A DNA stretch of 7,166 bases from positions 1 to 7,166 of the forward strand of contig DFBW01000054.1 of NCBI GenBank assembly GCA_002366775.1, given 5' to 3'. Shown piece after piece: positions 5,977 through 7,166 of this stretch (position 1 is the stretch's first letter; each line of letters opens with the position of its first letter). Origin of the DNA: Roseovarius sp. UBA3070. Its GTDB lineage: Bacteria > Pseudomonadota > Alphaproteobacteria > Rhodobacterales > Rhodobacteraceae. A program made the translations under genes and the position numbers. The notes under the pieces are model-generated. The model was not told the DNA's origin. It saw only the letters and a list, made by a program, of their open reading frames with translations, and did not search any database.

Positions 5977-6747
5977 TTAGTTGCGCCTCTGCTGCATGGC
6001 GCCCATCAGCTGCCTTGGCAAAATGGCAAAGCATTTGGCATAGCGCGGCACCAGACGGCGTGGGCTGGACAGGGCGCGCCACAACCACTCCATCCCGATG
6101 CGGCGCACGACCTTGGGCGCGCGGTGTTGGCGACCTGACAGAAAATCCAGGCCTGCGCCAATAGAGGCAAAGCCAACAGTGGGCGCAACCTGACGGCCAC
6201 GGGCGGCAAAGGCCTCTTGCTTTGGCGCGCCAAGGGCCACGAAACACAGGCCGATGCCTTTGTCAGTCAACTGGTGCAACACCTTCAACGCCGCCTCGCC
6301 ATCCGGGTCAAACCCCATGGGCGGCGATAGGATCAGCGCGACGTTCAGAGAGGGCACTTTTGTGCGCAGCGCGTCTCGTGCGGCCTCCAGTGCCTCTTGC
6401 GTGCTGCCGAAAAACCCCACGGGCGTGCCGACCTCTGCGGCCAGACGGCACAGGGGCAGCACCATATCCGAGCCGGGCATCAGCTCGACCGGTTTGCGCG
6501 CCAGCCGTGACAGTGCCACGATGGGCCACCCATCAGCCACCACCATGTCCTGAGCGGCGTAAGTGCGTGTAAACCCTTGGGAAGACTGCATTTTCACCAG
6601 ATGGTCCAGATTGACCGTGGCCAGCGCAAACCCGTCTTGCGCGCTGAATCTGCGGCGCAATTCCTGCATCAAATCTGTGCGGGTGGGCATATTGACGGTG
6701 ATCGTGACATCATGAAAGACAAACTGCACAGGCGTGTTCCGATACAT
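5977..6747 (-). CDS. WecG/TagA/CpsF family glycosyltransferase (GT26)
   Basis: This 256-residue enzyme belongs to the family that, in characterised members (E. coli WecG, Bacillus TagA), transfers an N-acetylmannosamine-type sugar to an undecaprenyl-linked intermediate. Visible signatures are ATVNLDHLVKM (43-53), which includes the conserved Thr at 44; VVADGWPIV (69-77), whose Asp 72 matches the proposed catalytic base; GFFGSTQEALEAA (111-123); CFVALGAPKQEAF (168-180); and GFASIGAGLDFLSGR (192-206). The C-terminal membrane-associating tail RAPKVVRRIGMEWLWRALSS (209-228) with PRRLVPRY (229-236) is conserved in the family. ATG 6747 is preferred over ATG 6690 because the first strand FVFHDVTITV is part of the domain. 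The start is preceded by AAAGGGG, which lies in a hairpin abutting the ATG. The gene is convergent with the GT2 pair and divergent from the O-antigen-ligase-like gene. Its exact sugar is unknown. Confidence 0.94.
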   Translation of the reverse strand: MYRNTPVQFVFHDVTITVNMPTRTDLMQELRRRFSAQDGFALATVNLDHLVKMQSSQGFTRTYAAQDMVVADGWPIVALSRLARKPVELMPGSDMVLPLCRLAAEVGTPVGFFGSTQEALEAARDALRTKVPSLNVALILSPPMGFDPDGEAALKVLHQLTDKGIGLCFVALGAPKQEAFAARGRQVAPTVGFASIGAGLDFLSGRQHRAPKVVRRIGMEWLWRALSSPRRLVPRYAKCFAILPRQLMGAMQQRRN

Positions 6748-6762
6748 AGGGGTCTTGCCCCT
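6748..6762 (-). promoter_or_regulatory. Hairpin containing the GT26 ribosome-binding site
   Basis: The leader immediately upstream of the GT26 AUG reads AGGGG-CAAGA-CCCCU on the minus strand, a perfect five-pair, mostly GC stem with a five-base loop ending exactly at the start codon. The left arm is the Shine-Dalgarno core (AAAGGGG). Folding would hide it and limit translation. The inverted repeat is seen directly; its regulatory effect is inferred. Confidence 0.42.
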
Positions 6763-6939
6763 TTACCCTGCATTCATACAATCCGCCAAGAGCAGAGCGT
6801 GGTATCCGTGCCATGTAAACAGTGAAATCCCGCCCCGGAAACGGTTGGATGCAGGACGTGCGCTGTCATTCATGGTATCGTGCGCCGCAAAGCCAACACC
6901 AAGCCTAAATGGCCCCATACAGGACGTATTGCCACCTCA
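6763..6939. other. Divergent intergenic region with two short direct-repeat pairs
   Basis: This spacer must contain the promoters of the divergent GT26 and O-antigen-ligase-like genes, but no clear -35/-10 pair stands out on either strand. TGGTATC followed by a CGTGC- or GTGCG-type sequence occurs at 6800 and 6873. CAGGACGT occurs at 6852-6859 and 6920-6927. In a region this size one such 8-mer pair can arise by chance. No gene, RNA or terminator is supported here. Confidence 0.3.
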
Positions 6940-7166
6940 ATGCCCAATGCCGTTGCATATCTGGCCCTGCTGGCCTGGCCAATTGTGTGTCTGGCGTTGT
7001 TTCGCACAACGACACCACAACGCGCGGTGATCTGGTCATTGTTGGCAGGCTATCTGCTGCTGCCGCCTTTGGCCGAATTTGATCTGCCGCTGGTGCCGGA
7101 TATGGATAAGTTCGCCATTCCCAGCATCTGCGCCTTTGCTTTTGCGCTGTTCTACCTCAAAGATCC
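6940..7166 (+). CDS. O-antigen ligase/polymerase-like membrane protein, N-terminal fragment
   Basis: An open frame with 75 complete codons runs off the end of the window. The visible part has three hydrophobic helices at about 3-21, 28-42 and 59-73. Between the second and third lies a proline-rich loop: YLLLPPLAEFDLPLVPDMDK (38-57), then FAIPSI (58-63). This pattern of a helix, LLP, a loop with several prolines and DK-x-x-I-P resembles the N-terminus of O-antigen ligase/polymerase-like proteins in Rhodobacterales. Such proteins join or polymerise lipid-linked oligosaccharides on the periplasmic side. The start is uncertain: ATG 6940 lacks a good ribosome-binding site, and the frame is open upstream to a GTG at 6880, which would add 20 mostly polar residues. 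The neighbouring glycosyltransferases support a surface-glycan role, but the family call rests on a fragment. Confidence 0.62.
   Translation, partial: MPNAVAYLALLAWPIVCLALFRTTTPQRAVIWSLLAGYLLLPPLAEFDLPLVPDMDKFAIPSICAFAFALFYLKD

Noticed and set aside
6222..6572. Plus-strand open frames over the GT26 gene
   Set aside because: They are Pro/Arg/Ala-rich shadows of a well-supported minus-strand GT26 enzyme.
1..7166. CRISPR array, tRNA/rRNA gene, insertion sequence or phage module
   Set aside because: No regularly spaced repeats, tRNA-like cloverleaf, transposase motif, terminal inverted repeats or phage proteins were found on either strand.

Overview
The window looks like a chromosomal segment of a marine alphaproteobacterium of the Rhodobacterales, most likely the Roseobacter group. 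The evidence is a moderately high GC content, a 68-residue alphaproteobacterial bS21 (rpsU) divergent from a COQ9-family gene, and a PIG3-type quinone oxidoreductase right behind COQ9. Genus cannot be fixed from sequence reading alone.

Layout. Bases 1-56 hold the first codons of an unidentified minus-strand gene. Bases 207-484 hold rpsU on the minus strand with a strong intrinsic terminator, plus a weaker hairpin spanning its stop codon. A 113-bp divergent spacer follows. From 598 to 5965 there are six tightly packed plus-strand genes: COQ9 family, zinc-free quinone oxidoreductase, membrane-anchored sialidase-like protein (COG4692 type), an unrecognised polytopic membrane protein, and two family-2 glycosyltransferases. 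Gaps are at most 12 bp, and two junctions are 4-bp ATGA overlaps, so these genes read like one operon. A minus-strand WecG/TagA/CpsF (GT26) glycosyltransferase (5977-6747) converges on this run. Divergent from it, a plus-strand membrane protein resembling O-antigen ligase/polymerase proteins begins at 6940 and runs off the end.

How the genes may work together. The left half is core metabolism: translation and ubiquinone biosynthesis. From 2291 onward the content suggests surface glycan synthesis: two GT2 enzymes, a GT26 enzyme that in known members adds a sugar to a lipid-linked intermediate, and a Wzy/WaaL-like membrane protein. The sialidase-like protein and the small membrane protein sit inside this set and may process, bind or help export the glycan; that is inference. 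The notable points are the direct continuation of COQ9/quinone-reductase genes into a glycan cassette, the unassigned sialidase-like plus membrane-protein pair, and two minus-strand genes (rpsU and the GT26 gene) whose start codons are directly preceded by a small hairpin that contains the Shine-Dalgarno sequence. No tRNA, rRNA, CRISPR array, insertion sequence or phage gene was seen.
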